Origin: JANQQN01 sp964519665
Lineage (GTDB): Bacteria; Myxococcota; Kuafuiibacteriia; Kuafuiibacteriales; Kuafuiibacteriaceae
Assembly: GCA_964519665.1 (NCBI GenBank)
Contig: CAZFIV010000022.1
Span: 16,745-80,744, forward strand
DNA length: 64,000 bases
Direction of reading: 5' to 3'
The notes beneath the pieces were generated by a model. It saw only the letters and a program-made list of their open reading frames with translations. It did no database searches and was not told where the DNA came from. This document shows, piece by piece, positions 62,152 to 64,000 of this stretch; positions within the stretch are counted from its first letter, which is position 1, and the number at the start of each line of letters is the position of its first letter. Position numbers and translations under genes: made by a program.

Positions 62152-63944
62152 CCCCACCTCGGCCGCGTCATCGGCTGAGCACGCGGATGGCCTTCATGTT
62201 CCTGTTGGCCACCGTGCCCGCTTGGCTGGCCACCGGCGCCGCGGTGTGGGTGCTCGACCAACTGGTGACCCAGGAGATCGAGGCGCGCAGTCGGTTCGCT
62301 CGCACCGCCCTCGAAAAACACCTGGCCGCCGAGCAATCCCGGTTGCAGGCAACCATCGACCGGCTGGCCGACGACTTCGAACTTAGACAACTTAGCCTGC
62401 AGCTCGACGGAGGCACCATTGCCAAGTCCGAAGACGTGGCTCCTCGTCTGGCGGCGTCGACCGATCTCGACATCCTTGCCGTCGCCGCCGATGACGGCCC
62501 CTTGCAGGGCCGATTGCTTTCGAGCGCACACCTAGCGGAGGCCGCCGAAGACCCGGTCCCCAAGTTCGTCTCGTTGGCGGCCGGTGCACCGGGTACCCGC
62601 GTCGGCCTCGTTTACGAGACGGTGGATGGTAACCCCATCCAGCAGGTCCCAGCTCTGGTCGCGGTGCGCTCCATTCGCAACTCCCAAACCGGTGACCGGG
62701 CTCTGCTGATCTACGGCGGCATTCGTCTCGACGACCGTCGTCTCAAAGGGCTCGCCGAGATGTCGGAGACGCAGCTTCTCCTGCGGGCACCAGGGCTGCG
62801 CGATTGGCGCTTCGGAACGATGACCGACCGCCCCGCCCAGTCACGACTGTTTTTGCCGCTGCTCGCGGGAGGCGCAGCGACCGTTGGCGACGCTCCCGCC
62901 GGCTCGAAGCCACAGCTCGAAATCCGAGTGGACAGTCCGCGCCTCGAGGAGGCTAGGGAGCAAGTCCTCCGTTGGGCTCCGTTGATCGTCGGCGGCTCCC
63001 TGGTGCTGGCGTTCGGACTCAGCTGGATGCTGTCGAGAAGGATCGCGCATCCGATCCGTACCCTTTCCACGGCCGCCCAGTCGGTGGCGGCCGGAGACCT
63101 TTCGGTGCGGGTCGAGCCGGTCGGGCGCGACGAGGTGGGTCATCTCATGGCGGTCTTCAACCACATGGCTGGGGAGCTCGAAGACTCGCGAGAGATGCTT
63201 CGCCGTGCGGAGCGAGCGGCCGCTTGGCAACAGATCGCCCGCCGGGTCGCCCACGAGATCAAGAATCCGCTCTTCCCGATTCAGATGTCGATCGAGACGC
63301 TTCAGAAGAGCTACGACAAACAGCACCCGAAGCTCACCGAGATCGTGCGCGAATCGACCAAGACGGTCCTGGAAGAGGTCCAGGCCCTCAATCGACTGGT
63401 GACCGAGTTTTCGCAGTTCGCCCGGCTCCCGCCCCCCGACAAACAACCCACCTCGGTCAAGGCGCTGTACAGCCACGTGTTGGAGCTGTACGGGGCCGAT
63501 GGCCGGGTTGTCGCCGACCTCGACCCCCTCGACGACCTGCCGCTCTTGAACGCCGACCGGGAGCAAATGAACCGGGTCCTCCTCAATCTCGTCAAGAACG
63601 CGCTGGAAGCCATGGGCGGAGGCGACGGGCGAGTTCATCTCGACGCTCGGCCCGGCGAAGACGACAGCCTCGTGCTCACGGTGACCGACAGCGGCCCCGG
63701 CATGACGCCGTCGGTTCAAGACGAGATCTTCACGCCTTACTTCACGACGAAGCCCGAAGGGACGGGCCTTGGTCTCGCCATCGTCGACCGGATCGTGGCC
63801 GAGCACGGCGGGGAGATTCAGGTGCGGTCAAGCGCCCACGGAACCACGTTTACGCTTCGGTTGCCCACCACGGACAACACCAGCCCTTCGGTGAGGGCGT
63901 CGCTGCGGGCCCGTCGGGAATCCAGCCGCCCCTCTTCTCGCTAG
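62148..63944 (+). CDS. NtrY-like sensor histidine kinase
   Basis: The 598-residue protein has two membrane helices (about 15-38 and 276-296) flanking an extracytoplasmic domain of about 235 residues. A HAMP domain follows (about 297-350). The HisKA phospho-acceptor is H369 in R-R-V-A-H-E-I-K-N-P-L-F-P-I-Q. The HATPase domain has N-L-V-K-N-A-L-E-A (480-488), D-S-G-P-G-M and G-T-G-L-G-L-A-I. The H-E-I-K-N-P-L-x-P-I form is typical of NtrY/PgtB-like kinases, whose partner is usually an NtrX-type response regulator; the window ends 56 bp later, before any partner. ATGA overlap links it to the solute-binding protein. Confidence 0.94.
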   Translation: MTPPRPRHRLSTRMAFMFLLATVPAWLATGAAVWVLDQLVTQEIEARSRFARTALEKHLAAEQSRLQATIDRLADDFELRQLSLQLDGGTIAKSEDVAPRLAASTDLDILAVAADDGPLQGRLLSSAHLAEAAEDPVPKFVSLAAGAPGTRVGLVYETVDGNPIQQVPALVAVRSIRNSQTGDRALLIYGGIRLDDRRLKGLAEMSETQLLLRAPGLRDWRFGTMTDRPAQSRLFLPLLAGGAATVGDAPAGSKPQLEIRVDSPRLEEAREQVLRWAPLIVGGSLVLAFGLSWMLSRRIAHPIRTLSTAAQSVAAGDLSVRVEPVGRDEVGHLMAVFNHMAGELEDSREMLRRAERAAAWQQIARRVAHEIKNPLFPIQMSIETLQKSYDKQHPKLTEIVRESTKTVLEEVQALNRLVTEFSQFARLPPPDKQPTSVKALYSHVLELYGADGRVVADLDPLDDLPLLNADREQMNRVLLNLVKNALEAMGGGDGRVHLDARPGEDDSLVLTVTDSGPGMTPSVQDEIFTPYFTTKPEGTGLGLAIVDRIVAEHGGEIQVRSSAHGTTFTLRLPTTDNTSPSVRASLRARRESSRPSSR

Positions 63945-64000
63945 CGCGCCGATTCACTTGGAGCGTGCTGTTGTCGCGCCGGAATCGGCCCGTCGGGTCG
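63945..64000. other. Short tail after the histidine kinase gene
   Basis: These 56 bp contain no complete feature. A GTG near 63968 could begin a following gene, but too little sequence remains to judge. Confidence 0.4.

Overview
The window is gene-dense, high-GC bacterial DNA from a Gram-negative organism with an outer membrane (BamA, a CpoB-like protein, LysM and lytic-transglycosylase proteins). Three Hanks-type Ser/Thr kinases, TPR, PEGA and J-domain proteins, a caspase-like protease under an ECF sigma factor, and an NtrY-like histidine kinase together point to Myxococcota (the former Deltaproteobacteria). No rRNA, tRNA, CRISPR array, insertion sequence or prophage was recognised.

Layout. 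(1) 1-5900: bamA (cut by the window edge) and clpB on the minus strand, with rarA divergent from clpB. (2) 5971-24074, all minus: read in the direction of transcription this is a CpoB-like/LysM envelope pair, dprA, a membrane Ser/Thr kinase, trmFO, xerC, hslV, hslU, argD, then a dedicated chaperone set: J-domain/TPR protein, DnaK paralogue, TPR protein, and a Clp-type ATPase fused to a degenerate class-I release factor. The dprA-(topA)-trmFO-xerC-hslVU order resembles the Bacillus arrangement, with a kinase where topA would be. (3) 24226-25744, plus: a Dus enzyme and a small AT-hook-like protein. (4) 25844-36254, minus: PEGA protein, metallophosphoesterase-like protein, exported protein, beta-helix protein, an 1828-residue cation-chloride-cotransporter/AAA fusion, and a translationally coupled MscS-type channel. 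(5) 36609-42592: recD2, then nrdAB on the minus strand with a pair of NrdR boxes and a repeat-rich N-terminus on NrdA. (6) 42773-46713, plus: an overlapping four-gene operon of ECF sigma factor, anti-sigma/DUF4384-like protein, caspase with a C-terminal barrel-like domain, and lipoprotein. (7) 46744-49692, plus: a thioredoxin-MsrA-like fusion, an HD hydrolase and a flavoprotein. (8) 49684-55889, minus: dtd, a tandem-SBP lytic transglycosylase, a Ser/Thr kinase, and a kinase with an extracytoplasmic pseudokinase domain. (9) 56076-63944, plus: PBP1A, phosphodiester glycosidase, exported protein, solute-binding protein and NtrY-like histidine kinase, mostly joined by start/stop overlaps.

Two loci look most novel. 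One is the Hsp40-Hsp70-Hsp100 operon, whose Hsp100 partner has lost catalytic residues in its first AAA ring and carries an RF2-like C-terminus without the GGQ loop. The other is the SLC12-type transporter fused to an AAA domain with an Arg in place of the Walker A Lys, in an operon with an MscS channel. Functions for both are inferred from sequence and neighbours only.
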